In this document: in pieces, positions 6,624-14,882 of the stretch | Layout: each line of letters begins with the position of its first letter | Position numbering within the stretch: the stretch's first letter is position 1 | From: Cloacibacterium normanense | Lineage (GTDB): Bacteria; Bacteroidota; Bacteroidia; Flavobacteriales; Weeksellaceae | Length of the DNA stretch: 64,000 nt | Direction: 5' to 3' | Assembly (NCBI RefSeq): GCF_002943105.1 | Contig: NZ_PTPZ01000001.1 | Span: forward strand, 62,001 to 126,000 | The notes under the pieces: model-generated | Seen by the model: only the letters and a program-made list of their open reading frames with translations | Databases searched by the model: none | What the model was told of the DNA's origin: nothing | Made by a program: the position numbers and the translations under genes

Positions 6624-7604
6624 TTAATTTTTAGGTTTATAATTACTATTGTTAAATATTTCTGTTGCGGGTAAATGCAAGAATTTTTGCAAAGTTACCT
6701 CAGGATTTTTTTCTAAATATTGTCTGCAAATCTGCCAACCGATAAAAGCACCCACTCTTGGTGAAGATTTTGGATCAATTTCGGTGTAAAATTTAGAAAA
6801 AGGAGCTTTTGCCAAAAATCTTTCGTCTAATCTATTGTCATCGCTAAAAAGCAGGTCGTTTTCTACAAAATAATTCCAAATATTTTCTTCATTAGAAATC
6901 GCCCAAGATTGTTGGTCTTTAGAATAATGTATTTTGAATTGATCCATCGTTTCAGGAAGAAAAGCGTCTTGAAGAATCATTAACTTTCCAAAATTGATGA
7001 TTTTATCCAAAAATTTATTATGGTCTGGAGTTGCAGGAACATAATCTGCAGCGATGGTTTCTGCTACTTTTGGCAAAACATTTTGAGGTGTCATTTCTTT
7101 TCTCATGTAAACATCTATTCCTTCATAAAATTCTGATTTTTCGCCTAAAAATGCAGATAAGTCTATGAAAAGAACACCTTCATTTGGAACATACAAAATA
7201 GGTTCTTCATATAATTCCGTAGCCGAAGATAACACATACACCTGTGGATTTTTAAATTCAGGAAAATAGTATTTTATATGTGCAAAAAGTGTAGCCAATT
7301 GTTTTTCTAAATTTGCCAGATTATTTTTATTTAAGGCGTCTTTATAGACTCTTTTTTCGATGGCATCTGAACGTTTTTTCTCGTAAGTAGCATCTGGAAC
7401 TTGTGGTGCCAAGAAAAAACCAAAATCTTTCTTGAAATTCTGAAACGTAATTTTATCATTATAAAAAGCTGCAGAAATATCTGTGATTTTTACTGGTTCT
7501 GCGTTTTTAATTTCTACATTCCAACGGTTTTCTGCCTCTTTATTACAAGAAAATAGAAGTAGGGAAAAACTGAAAAGAAGAGTGTATGCAATATATTTTT
7601 TCAT
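6624..7604 (-). CDS. gldB: gliding motility lipoprotein GldB
   Basis: A 326-residue lipoprotein. The N-terminus MKKYIAYTLLFSFSLLLFSC ends in a lipobox with the cysteine at residue 20, so it is exported and lipidated. The body matches the GldB pattern (DISAAFYNDKITFQNFKKDF, VGAFIGWQICRQYLEKNP near the C-terminus). GldB is required for gliding and for type IX secretion in F. johnsoniae. The operon with gldC and the divergent nadE next door support the call. Presence of these genes does not by itself show that the organism glides. Confidence 0.9.
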   Translation of the reverse strand: MKKYIAYTLLFSFSLLLFSCNKEAENRWNVEIKNAEPVKITDISAAFYNDKITFQNFKKDFGFFLAPQVPDATYEKKRSDAIEKRVYKDALNKNNLANLEKQLATLFAHIKYYFPEFKNPQVYVLSSATELYEEPILYVPNEGVLFIDLSAFLGEKSEFYEGIDVYMRKEMTPQNVLPKVAETIAADYVPATPDHNKFLDKIINFGKLMILQDAFLPETMDQFKIHYSKDQQSWAISNEENIWNYFVENDLLFSDDNRLDERFLAKAPFSKFYTEIDPKSSPRVGAFIGWQICRQYLEKNPEVTLQKFLHLPATEIFNNSNYKPKN

Positions 7605-7693
7605 GGGCTAAAACATTTGACCAAACTAATCTGTGAGTTCGGCAAAATTTTAATTATTTTTACAAAAAATTAGTTTCGCAAAAATACAATAAA

Positions 7694-8485
7694 ATGCAAT
7701 CAGAAAAAATAATTGAAAGAATAGTTTCTTGGCTGAAAGATTATGCCGAAAAAGCAGGTGTAAAAGGTTATGTAATCGGAGTTTCTGGTGGAGTAGATTC
7801 TGGTGTGGTTTCTACACTTTGTGCCATGACTGGATTGAAAGTTTTCGCTCTAGAAATGCCAATTCGTCAACAAAAAGATCAAGTTTCTCGTGCTTTAGAG
7901 CATATAGAATTTCTAAAAAATAAATTTCCAAATGTGGAAGTGTTTTCGGTAGACTTAAATGAACCTTTCGAAGCGTTGTACAAAACTTTTGATGTAAAAG
8001 ATGATGAATTTCCTGCCGAAAAATTGGCTTTTGCCAATACCAGAAGCAGATTGAGAATGCTAACTTTGTATTATTACGGACAAATCAATGGACTTCTCGT
8101 TTGTGGAACTGGCAATAAAGTGGAAGATTTCGGGATTGGTTTTTACACGAAATACGGAGATGGTGGAGTAGATGTTTCGCCGATTGCAGATTTGTACAAA
8201 ACCGAAGTTTATGCTTTGGCAAGAGCTTTAGATTTGCCAGAATCTATTAAAAATGCCATTCCAACTGATGGACTTTGGGATGTGGACAGAACAGATGAGC
8301 AACAAATTGGGGCAACGTATCCCGAATTAGAAAAAATCCAAAAAGAATGGGGAACAAAAACCGAAACTGATTATTCTGGAAGAGACTTAGAAGTTTATAA
8401 AATTTTCAGCAGAATGCACAAAGCTGCGCAACATAAAATGAATCCAATTCCGGTTTGTGATATTCCGGAAGAGTGGAGAGATTAA
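7694..8485 (+). CDS. nadE: NH3-dependent NAD(+) synthetase
   Basis: This enzyme amidates nicotinic acid adenine dinucleotide to NAD+ using ammonia and ATP. The 263-residue protein has only the synthetase domain, with no nitrilase-type glutaminase domain. The PP-loop is VIGVSGGVDSGVV near residues 27-39. Further motifs are ANTRSRLRMLTLYYYGQ, GTGNKVEDFGIGFYTKYGDGGVDVSPIADLYKTEVY, a family-typical stretch given here only as landmarks GTGNKVED and DLYKTEV. The gene diverges from gldB across 89 bases. Confidence 0.95.
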   Translation: MQSEKIIERIVSWLKDYAEKAGVKGYVIGVSGGVDSGVVSTLCAMTGLKVFALEMPIRQQKDQVSRALEHIEFLKNKFPNVEVFSVDLNEPFEALYKTFDVKDDEFPAEKLAFANTRSRLRMLTLYYYGQINGLLVCGTGNKVEDFGIGFYTKYGDGGVDVSPIADLYKTEVYALARALDLPESIKNAIPTDGLWDVDRTDEQQIGATYPELEKIQKEWGTKTETDYSGRDLEVYKIFSRMHKAAQHKMNPIPVCDIPEEWRD

Positions 8486-8566
8486 GTTGAATTTTAGAAT
8501 TACATTATATTATATTATGGTGAAAAATGGTTTGAAAGTTGATGCTGTATTAAAAAAACAAAACCT

Positions 8567-9100
8567 ATGAAATTACTCAAAACCAAAAATTTTACGCCTA
8601 TTGCTTTTCTGATTTTCTTTATGCCTTTTTTGAGAATGTGTAAAGAAAGAAGAGAAACTGTAGAAAATATTGACCATAATGCAAAAGGGCTATTTCAGAA
8701 AATTGAATATCAAAATGACGATTCTGGTTATATTAGAATTTATAAAGAAACTAATTTAAATGCATATCAATTAGGATTAGTTGTTTTAAAACAGAATTTT
8801 AATAATGAATTTTTAAACGACAAAGATTTTTTCTCAACTATTTCATATACTTTTATCATAATATTTTCAATTTTAATGATTGTTTTTTCTTGGTTAAGAA
8901 AGTTTTTGAAGGTTAGGAATTTGGCAGTTGCAAACATTATTTTACTTATAATTTCTACAATTTTGTTTGTGAAATCTGGGATTATAGATGGATTTGCAGA
9001 TGTTAAATACGGATTGTATGTTTTTCTGATATATTCAATATTCATTATTTATATTTCAAATAAAGAAAATTTAGAACTTAAAGAAAACTTGAAATCATAA
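8567..9100 (+). CDS. membrane protein, unknown
   Basis: A 177-residue protein with a first hydrophobic segment near residues 10-25 and three more near 103-120, 127-145 and 148-165, leaving a polar region of about 75 residues between the first and second. No family is recognised. Its stop is 11 bases before the start of the barnase-type ribonuclease, so it may be part of that operon, for example in export or immunity, but nothing in the sequence shows this. It begins about 80 bases after nadE with no evident terminator between. Confidence 0.6.
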   Translation: MKLLKTKNFTPIAFLIFFMPFLRMCKERRETVENIDHNAKGLFQKIEYQNDDSGYIRIYKETNLNAYQLGLVVLKQNFNNEFLNDKDFFSTISYTFIIIFSILMIVFSWLRKFLKVRNLAVANIILLIISTILFVKSGIIDGFADVKYGLYVFLIYSIFIIYISNKENLELKENLKS

Positions 9101-9111
9101 ATATCTAGTTT

Positions 9112-9693
9112 ATGCAAAGCAAAAAATCATTTTTTTATATTATCCTTGCTTTTGTTGCAGGATTGTTATTGATGTATCTTTTCAATAATTATAAGATTGA
9201 GAAGAAAAACAATACAGAAAATACAGAAATTACGTATCAGAAATCTGACAACCAGAATCAAAACAATTCTTATTCTTACGAAAATTCATCAAAGAAAAAT
9301 CAAGATGATTTTGAGGGAAGTAAATCTGATTTTTCTGATGATAACAATACTTCAAGCAATAATATTGATGAACTTACCAATGATGAATTGGTGGTAAAAT
9401 ATCTAAAAGAACACGGAGAATTACCAGATTATTACATCACGAAATCCGAAGCAAAATCTTTGGGTTGGGTTCTAAGCAAAGGAAATCTTTGCGAAGTTGC
9501 TCCTGGAAAAGCAATAGGTGGTGATATCTGGACAAACCGACAAAAATCGCTCCCAACAAAATCCGGTCGAAAATATTTCGAGGCAGACCTTAATTACAAT
9601 TGCGGCAATAGAAATGCAGATAGAGTAGTTTTTTCTAATGATGGTTTGGTTTTCGTAACGTTTGATCATTACAGAAGTTTCGAGGAAAAATAA
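9112..9693 (+). CDS. membrane-anchored or secreted barnase-family ribonuclease
   Basis: A 193-residue guanyl-specific ribonuclease of the barnase/N1 family. Residues 6-24 form one hydrophobic signal or anchor segment, followed by a long Asn/Ser/Lys-rich linker to about residue 85, then the catalytic domain. As I recall it, barnase aligns without gaps at an offset of 84: K27, D54, R59, E73, R83, R87, H102 and Y103 correspond to K111, D138, R143, E157, R167, R171, H186 and Y187, so the active site is complete. Unlike barnase it has two cysteines (C127, C164). The next gene encodes a barstar homologue. Extracellular or periplasmic location is inferred. Confidence 0.92.
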   Translation: MQSKKSFFYIILAFVAGLLLMYLFNNYKIEKKNNTENTEITYQKSDNQNQNNSYSYENSSKKNQDDFEGSKSDFSDDNNTSSNNIDELTNDELVVKYLKEHGELPDYYITKSEAKSLGWVLSKGNLCEVAPGKAIGGDIWTNRQKSLPTKSGRKYFEADLNYNCGNRNADRVVFSNDGLVFVTFDHYRSFEEK

Positions 9694-9756
9694 ATTTGCT
9701 GGAAGTTGAATGTTGGAAGCGAGATGTTTACTAACTTTGAAACTTGAAATAAAATT

Positions 9757-10041
9757 ATGGAAGTATATATAGATTTTTTAGAAATTGGTGATTACGAGGA
9801 TTTTTATGCTCAACTCAAAGAAAAATTGACTTTACCAGAGCATTTCGGGGATAATCTCGATGCGCTTTTTGATGTTATTACAGGCGAAATAGAAATACCG
9901 CTACATCTAGAGTTTGTCAATATGAGTGTAGAGCAATTAGAAATTTTCGAAGATTTACTCACTACTTTAGAAGATGCAGAAGATGAGGTAGAAGATTTTA
10001 CTTTTGCCTATTATCTAGAGCAATATGAAGATGAGGAATAA
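9757..10041 (+). CDS. barstar-family ribonuclease inhibitor
   Basis: A 94-residue acidic protein with the barstar signature LPEHFGDNLDALFDVITG at residues 26-43. It keeps the two aspartates that contact the barnase active site (D35 and D39, the same numbering as barstar), while barstar Y29 and W38 are H29 and F38 here. It has no signal peptide, so it should act in the cytoplasm, protecting the cell from the ribonuclease encoded 63 bases upstream. The unusually acidic C-terminus (many D/E after residue 65) may contribute to binding. A strong terminator follows. Confidence 0.9.
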   Translation: MEVYIDFLEIGDYEDFYAQLKEKLTLPEHFGDNLDALFDVITGEIEIPLHLEFVNMSVEQLEIFEDLLTTLEDAEDEVEDFTFAYYLEQYEDEE

Positions 10042-10068
10042 TTTTTAATTAACATTTTAAGACATAAT

Positions 10069-10108
10069 AAACTGCGCCCCGAAGAATTTCGGGGCGCGGT
10101 TATTTTTT
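10069..10108. terminator. bidirectional terminator between barstar gene and lipoprotein gene
   Basis: GC-rich hairpin GCGCCCCGAA / TTTCGGGGCGC followed by a T-run on the plus strand and with A/T-rich flanks on the other. It separates convergent genes. Confidence 0.85.
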
Positions 10109-10138
10109 AATTCATTTGATATGAGGTTGACTGCTAAA

Positions 10139-11362
10139 TTATTTTAAAAGAGATGTTAAATCTACACCTTCTACAGTTGACCAATTTCCGCCAGTGATAG
10201 AAACTTTAGCTACTGCAGAATTGGTAATTGTTTTTGGAGCAGTAGAAGTGAATCCAGAATAACCCCAAACTCCTGCATTGTCAGAATTTACAACATTAAT
10301 AGGAGTTACCGCAATTTTTCCAGCGATTACTTGGCTTACATCCGTGGGTGAATCTTGGATAAGAACTGGAAAAGCATTTTTACCACCTGTGTTTTTGTAA
10401 CCCTCTATGTAAACATTTGAAAATTTACCATTTCCATGTTTTTTAAATTGGATTGCTGAAATTTCAGAAGAACCTGCAGTTTCAGGATTTGTACCTGCCG
10501 CTCTAATTAATGTAACACCTGCTACTTTAGGGAAGTTAGCATCAGCATTGTTAGAAGATTCTATTTCCATACCGAAGTTTCCTGTTCCTGTTTGGTAAGC
10601 GAACCAATTGCTGTTGTCTTGTCCGTACCAACCATCTTGCCAGTCAAAAGAATCATCAAAATTTCCGTAAGAAATGAAGTTTTTAGCAGAAACAGTTCCT
10701 CCGAAAAATTCTACGCCATCATCTGTACCTTTGTAAGAAACGATGTTTTCTACAATAGTTCCAGAACCTACAGCATAGAAAGTGATATTATTAAATTCTG
10801 AGGTTCCGTCTCCAATTTTTTTACCACCATATTCTACTCTGATATATCTGTAAACACCTGAGTTAGAACCTACATCTATACCTCCATAAATTTGATTCAA
10901 TCCATCTTCAGAAGTTGCAGTAGAGCCACCTCCGTTAGCTTTGATAGGAGCATCGCCGTAGATTGTGATACCGCACCAATCTCCAGGTTTTTTAGATTCT
11001 GTAGTGAAAACGATAGGTTCAGTAGCTGTACCTTCCATATATGCTTTTGCACCTTTTAGGATAATTAAACCACTTGTTGTAGTCGTTTTAGCATAAAAAG
11101 TAGCTCCTGGTTCTATAGTAAGTTTTACTCCGTCTGTTATTCTTACCAATCCATCTATATAGTAAGTTCCTTTTTTGATGGTTAAGTCTTTAGTAATTGT
11201 TCCAGAAAGTGTTCCAGAACCAGACATTACAGAACCAGTAGTAGTTCCTGAACCATCTGTAGTAGGTTTGTCTGCATCTTCTCTAATTTCTACAGTACAA
11301 GATTGCAATGAAATTGTGAAAACTGTAGCTAATGCTAATAATTTGAAAATGTTCTTTTTCAT
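10139..11362 (-). CDS. surface lipoprotein with predicted beta-helix, TonB-receptor partner
   Basis: A 407-residue lipoprotein: the signal peptide MKKNIFKLLALATVFTISLQ is followed by the lipidated cysteine at residue 22 and acidic residues (REDAD), which favour surface export in Bacteroidota. A Ser/Thr/Gly-rich linker precedes a body of short Gly/Asp-rich turns (ITDGVKLTIEPGATF, GLIILKGAKAYMEGTATEPIVFT) typical of right-handed beta-helix proteins. No catalytic site is recognised. It lies 32 bases downstream of the TonB receptor gene on the same strand. Receptor-lipoprotein pairs usually capture a ligand together; the ligand is unknown. Confidence 0.8.
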   Translation of the reverse strand: MKKNIFKLLALATVFTISLQSCTVEIREDADKPTTDGSGTTTGSVMSGSGTLSGTITKDLTIKKGTYYIDGLVRITDGVKLTIEPGATFYAKTTTTSGLIILKGAKAYMEGTATEPIVFTTESKKPGDWCGITIYGDAPIKANGGGSTATSEDGLNQIYGGIDVGSNSGVYRYIRVEYGGKKIGDGTSEFNNITFYAVGSGTIVENIVSYKGTDDGVEFFGGTVSAKNFISYGNFDDSFDWQDGWYGQDNSNWFAYQTGTGNFGMEIESSNNADANFPKVAGVTLIRAAGTNPETAGSSEISAIQFKKHGNGKFSNVYIEGYKNTGGKNAFPVLIQDSPTDVSQVIAGKIAVTPINVVNSDNAGVWGYSGFTSTAPKTITNSAVAKVSITGGNWSTVEGVDLTSLLK

Positions 11363-11394
11363 ATTAATTGATAATTTTTATTTTTACTTATTTA

Positions 11395-13995
11395 TTAAAA
11401 TTTAATTCCGAAACTTAAGTTATAAGAAATTCCTTTTTTATAGTCTTCTAACAATAAATTAGGAGTTGAGATATTAACGGTGCTTTCGTCGCCCATTTTT
11501 AGTTTGTAAGTTTGGTTAAGGATGTTGTAAACGCCTAATTTCACATCTACTTTTTTAGAAAGTTCAGATTGGAAAATGAAATCTAACTGATGAAAAGGTT
11601 GCTCGTAAACATGATCTAATCCTCCGAAACCAACTGCATAGATTTTTTCAGCAGAAGTATTGTAAACCAAAGAAGCGGTTCTCTTTAGATTTTTGACATT
11701 TTTGAAATCATATTTTAAATCAACATTTAGCATCCATGGAGCTGCACCTTGTAATCCTCTTTTTTTGCTAAAATTGGTTTCAGATTTTTGAGCGTCAGAT
11801 TTTTCTACATCAGAATAGATATATGTGAAGTTTGCTCCCATGTTTAATCTGTTCAGGTTTTCTGAAATTCTTCCTAAATTGAATGAACCTTCTAATTCTA
11901 CTCCTGCAAGTTTTGCTTGTTTAGCATTAAAGAAAGTAGTAGTGGTACCATTAGAGTTAGAAGATGATATTAAACTTCTTTCGATAGCTCTGTCTACAAT
12001 TTTTCCAAAAAAGTTAACTGCGAAAATTTCACTTGATTTAGGGAAAATCTCATATTTCAAGTCAAAGTTGTAGTTCTGACTATTGTCTAGACCTTTGAAA
12101 TCTTTGCCAAAACTTGTATTCGGAATATTATAGTTCCCCAAAATGGTATTGTTGTCTGGGTTAATATATTCTATTGGCATCGTTTCAATAAGAATAGGTC
12201 TTGTAATCGTTTTACTTATTGCAAGTCTTAAATTTGATTTGTTATTCATCGCTTTTTTAACAGAAAGAGAAGGCAAGAAATAATTTTGATTCTTGGTAAT
12301 GTTTCTGAAGCTACCATTGATGTTATCTGTAATCAGTTTATATCTGGTAATGGTAATGTTATTTTCTGCTCTGATTCCTGCAAGAATATCCCAAGATTTA
12401 TTAGGCTTGAAATTTAAATTCGCATATCCAGCATTTACAAACTGATAAAGGAAAGCTTTGTAGTTAGGTTGAGCACTTTCTTGCCATTGGAAATTCCCAT
12501 TAGCATTTGCGGTGGCAAAACTACTGTCTGGTGAATCTATGTTGATAATATCTTGAACCCCAGTTGTTGTAGAATAAATAAAACGGTAAGACATGGTTCT
12601 GCTGTCTGCAAATCCATTATAACCAGCAGAAATGGTAACAGGGTAGTAATTGTCTTCTTGTTTTTTGCCAAGATTTACTTGGTATTCTGCCATTGCTGAA
12701 AAATAATTTACACCACTTAAATCCAGATATTGTCTGATGAGGTTGTTTCCACCGTAACTCATCAATAATTGATTGTCTCCCGTTCTGAAACCATAAAAAG
12801 TTTTTCTGTCAGGTTGTTGGAACCAGTTGTTTACCCAGCTTCCACCAGCTTTAAACTGATGTCTGTCTCCTAATTTTTGTGAAACCAATAACTGTACATC
12901 TGTTAACCTAGAAAGGTCTTGTTGATTAGTACGGAAGAACATAATATCTTGGTCCTTATTATCTCTATAACCATCATAATCTTGAATTTGGTTAAAAGAG
13001 TTTTGTAAGAAAGTACCGTTTAAATCTACTTTAGTTCCAGCTTTTTTATAGCTTAAACCAATTAAAGCAGTAGATTGAATGTTGTAATTGTATTCTTTTT
13101 TGTAAAGTTTGTTTTTATAAACACCGTTGGTGTCAAAAGTGTTGTCGTTTCCTTCTTTGTAGTTATATTCACTACCTTGAGTAAGGTTAATAAGGAATCC
13201 AAAATTTCCACCATTTTTAAATTTAAATCTTTGTGAAGTAGTAAATCCTATGGATGTATTAGGAAGCGATTTAGCATTATCTACATTCCAAGTATCTTTA
13301 AATGAAGTGTTAGGAATGTAAGTTCCACTTGGTCTGTAACCATTTACTTCTGCAGGAAGTTGTCTGTCTTCAGCATTTAAGCCAATGAAACCAGACATGT
13401 TATAAGCATTCTGATTAATTTTAAAATTATTTCTAAAAGTGCTTATAGAATTTACACCTACCGAAAAATCCATTTTAGTAAAAGAATTCTCTGGAACTAA
13501 AGTTTCTATGTCAAAAGTAGCTCCGGCAAAATCTCCATAAAGATTGGCGTTATAGGTTTTATAAACGTCAAATTTCCCTACAATGTCAGTTGGGAATTGT
13601 TTTAATTCAATGATTTTCTGGAATGGGTTATTAGAGGGAGTTGCTAATCCGTTGACTAATAATGAGTTGTATCTTTCTTCTAATCCTCTCACGAATAAAC
13701 CTCTAGATTCTACTGTGTTTATCCCTGTAATTTTGGTAAGTCCTTGTTCTAGGTTAGAAATCCCTTTTCTGGAAATTTCTTCTGCACCAATAGACTGTTT
13801 CTGTACTATAGCTTTTCTTTGTTCGCCTAAGATAGCGCTTTCAGATTTTTTATTGGTATTGCCTCTCAATTGAACTCCTTCTATTACTTTTTCGGCTTTC
13901 GTTTTGGTAGAATCCGTTTTAGTAACTTGAGAAAAAATCATTTGTTGCGATGCCATTAAAAATAGGGCTGCTAAACTTATTTTTCTATAATTCAT
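11395..13995 (-). CDS. TonB-dependent outer-membrane receptor
   Basis: An 866-residue receptor that imports a ligand across the outer membrane using TonB energy. A signal peptide (MNYRKISLAALFLMASQQMIFSQ) is followed by a short region and a plug domain (GISNLEQGLTKITGINTVES, FVRGLEERYNSLLVNGL), then a 22-strand-type barrel ending in ISYNLSFGIKF with terminal Phe. There is no SusD partner and no N-terminal carboxypeptidase-like extension. The ORF opens at 14055, but the ATG at 13995 heads the signal peptide. It is divergent from a two-component system, which may regulate it; the substrate cannot be read from the sequence. Confidence 0.93.
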   Translation of the reverse strand: MNYRKISLAALFLMASQQMIFSQVTKTDSTKTKAEKVIEGVQLRGNTNKKSESAILGEQRKAIVQKQSIGAEEISRKGISNLEQGLTKITGINTVESRGLFVRGLEERYNSLLVNGLATPSNNPFQKIIELKQFPTDIVGKFDVYKTYNANLYGDFAGATFDIETLVPENSFTKMDFSVGVNSISTFRNNFKINQNAYNMSGFIGLNAEDRQLPAEVNGYRPSGTYIPNTSFKDTWNVDNAKSLPNTSIGFTTSQRFKFKNGGNFGFLINLTQGSEYNYKEGNDNTFDTNGVYKNKLYKKEYNYNIQSTALIGLSYKKAGTKVDLNGTFLQNSFNQIQDYDGYRDNKDQDIMFFRTNQQDLSRLTDVQLLVSQKLGDRHQFKAGGSWVNNWFQQPDRKTFYGFRTGDNQLLMSYGGNNLIRQYLDLSGVNYFSAMAEYQVNLGKKQEDNYYPVTISAGYNGFADSRTMSYRFIYSTTTGVQDIINIDSPDSSFATANANGNFQWQESAQPNYKAFLYQFVNAGYANLNFKPNKSWDILAGIRAENNITITRYKLITDNINGSFRNITKNQNYFLPSLSVKKAMNNKSNLRLAISKTITRPILIETMPIEYINPDNNTILGNYNIPNTSFGKDFKGLDNSQNYNFDLKYEIFPKSSEIFAVNFFGKIVDRAIERSLISSSNSNGTTTTFFNAKQAKLAGVELEGSFNLGRISENLNRLNMGANFTYIYSDVEKSDAQKSETNFSKKRGLQGAAPWMLNVDLKYDFKNVKNLKRTASLVYNTSAEKIYAVGFGGLDHVYEQPFHQLDFIFQSELSKKVDVKLGVYNILNQTYKLKMGDESTVNISTPNLLLEDYKKGISYNLSFGIKF

Positions 13996-14151
13996 TTTTT
14001 TACTTCTTATTTGGCGCAAAGAAATAAAGAAACACGTGCAAGTCTGGTTTAGCAAAAATTAATTTTGTTTTAAGAAATCTTTACCAAAAATTATTTTATG
14101 TTAAATTATTGTGAAGTTTTAAATATTCGTGTTTCCAATGTAAATTTTCAT

Positions 14152-14159
14152 TAATTTTG
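14152..14159 (+). promoter_or_regulatory. -7 box TAATTTTG of the two-component operon
   Basis: An exact TAnnTTTG match 18 bases before the response regulator ATG. No clear TTG is seen at the -33 position, so the promoter may need an activator. Confidence 0.4.
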
Positions 14160-14177
14160 AGAGGTTAAAATGTATAG

Positions 14178-14855
14178 ATGAAAGGAAAAAAGATTCTTTT
14201 AATAGATGATGAACAAGATATTTTAGAAATCTTGTCATACAACCTCGAAAAAGAAGGATATCAGGTTTTTACAGCTAATAATGGCAATGAAGGCATCGTA
14301 AAAGCCAAAGAAATTATCCCAGATTTAATCTTACTAGATGTAATGATGCCAGAAAAAGATGGGATAGAAACGTGCCAAGAAATGCGTCAAATAAAAGAAC
14401 TTCAAAAAACATTAATTGTTTTCTTGTCTGCTAGAAGCGAAGAATTTTCTCAGTTAGCAGGTTTTGATGCAGGAGCTAATGATTACATTGTGAAAATTAT
14501 CAAGCCAAAAGTGCTTATTTCTAAAGTTAATGCACTTTTACAACTTACTACTCAAGTTGCAGAACAGTCTAAATTAATAGAACTAGGCGACTTGGTGATT
14601 GATAAAGATAATTTTAAAGTCACCAAAAACGGCGAACATTTCCTACTCCCGAAAAAAGAATTTGATTTGCTGTATCTTCTAGCTTCTAATACCCAAAAAG
14701 TTTTTAAAAGAGAAGAAATTTTAGACAAAGTTTGGGGGAATGATGTGATTGTAGGAGAAAGAACCATAGATGTACACATCAGAAGATTGAGAGAAAAATT
14801 AGGAGATAATTCTATACAGACTCTCAAAGGAATTGGCTACAAATTAGTAGTGTAA
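14178..14855 (+). CDS. OmpR/PhoB-family response regulator
   Basis: A 225-residue DNA-binding response regulator. The receiver domain has the acidic pocket D10/D11 and phospho-acceptor D54 (LILLDVMMPEKDG). The C-terminal winged helix starts near residue 130 (FDLLYLLASNTQKVFKREEIL, TIDVHIRRLREKLG). The conserved lysine is K106, but the residue after it is isoleucine (DYIVKIIKPK) where nearly all receivers have proline. The kinase gene follows by 27 bases. The pair resembles PhoB/PhoR by architecture; a phosphate role is not demonstrated. The adjacent TonB receptor operon is a possible target. Confidence 0.92.
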   Translation: MKGKKILLIDDEQDILEILSYNLEKEGYQVFTANNGNEGIVKAKEIIPDLILLDVMMPEKDGIETCQEMRQIKELQKTLIVFLSARSEEFSQLAGFDAGANDYIVKIIKPKVLISKVNALLQLTTQVAEQSKLIELGDLVIDKDNFKVTKNGEHFLLPKKEFDLLYLLASNTQKVFKREEILDKVWGNDVIVGERTIDVHIRRLREKLGDNSIQTLKGIGYKLVV

Positions 14856-14882
14856 TTCTACCTCTTTCTCAGAAAATGTAAT

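Noticed and set aside
13996-14055. Upstream extension of the TonB receptor frame
   Set aside because: It would place 20 residues before a clean signal peptide; the ATG at 13995 is preferred.
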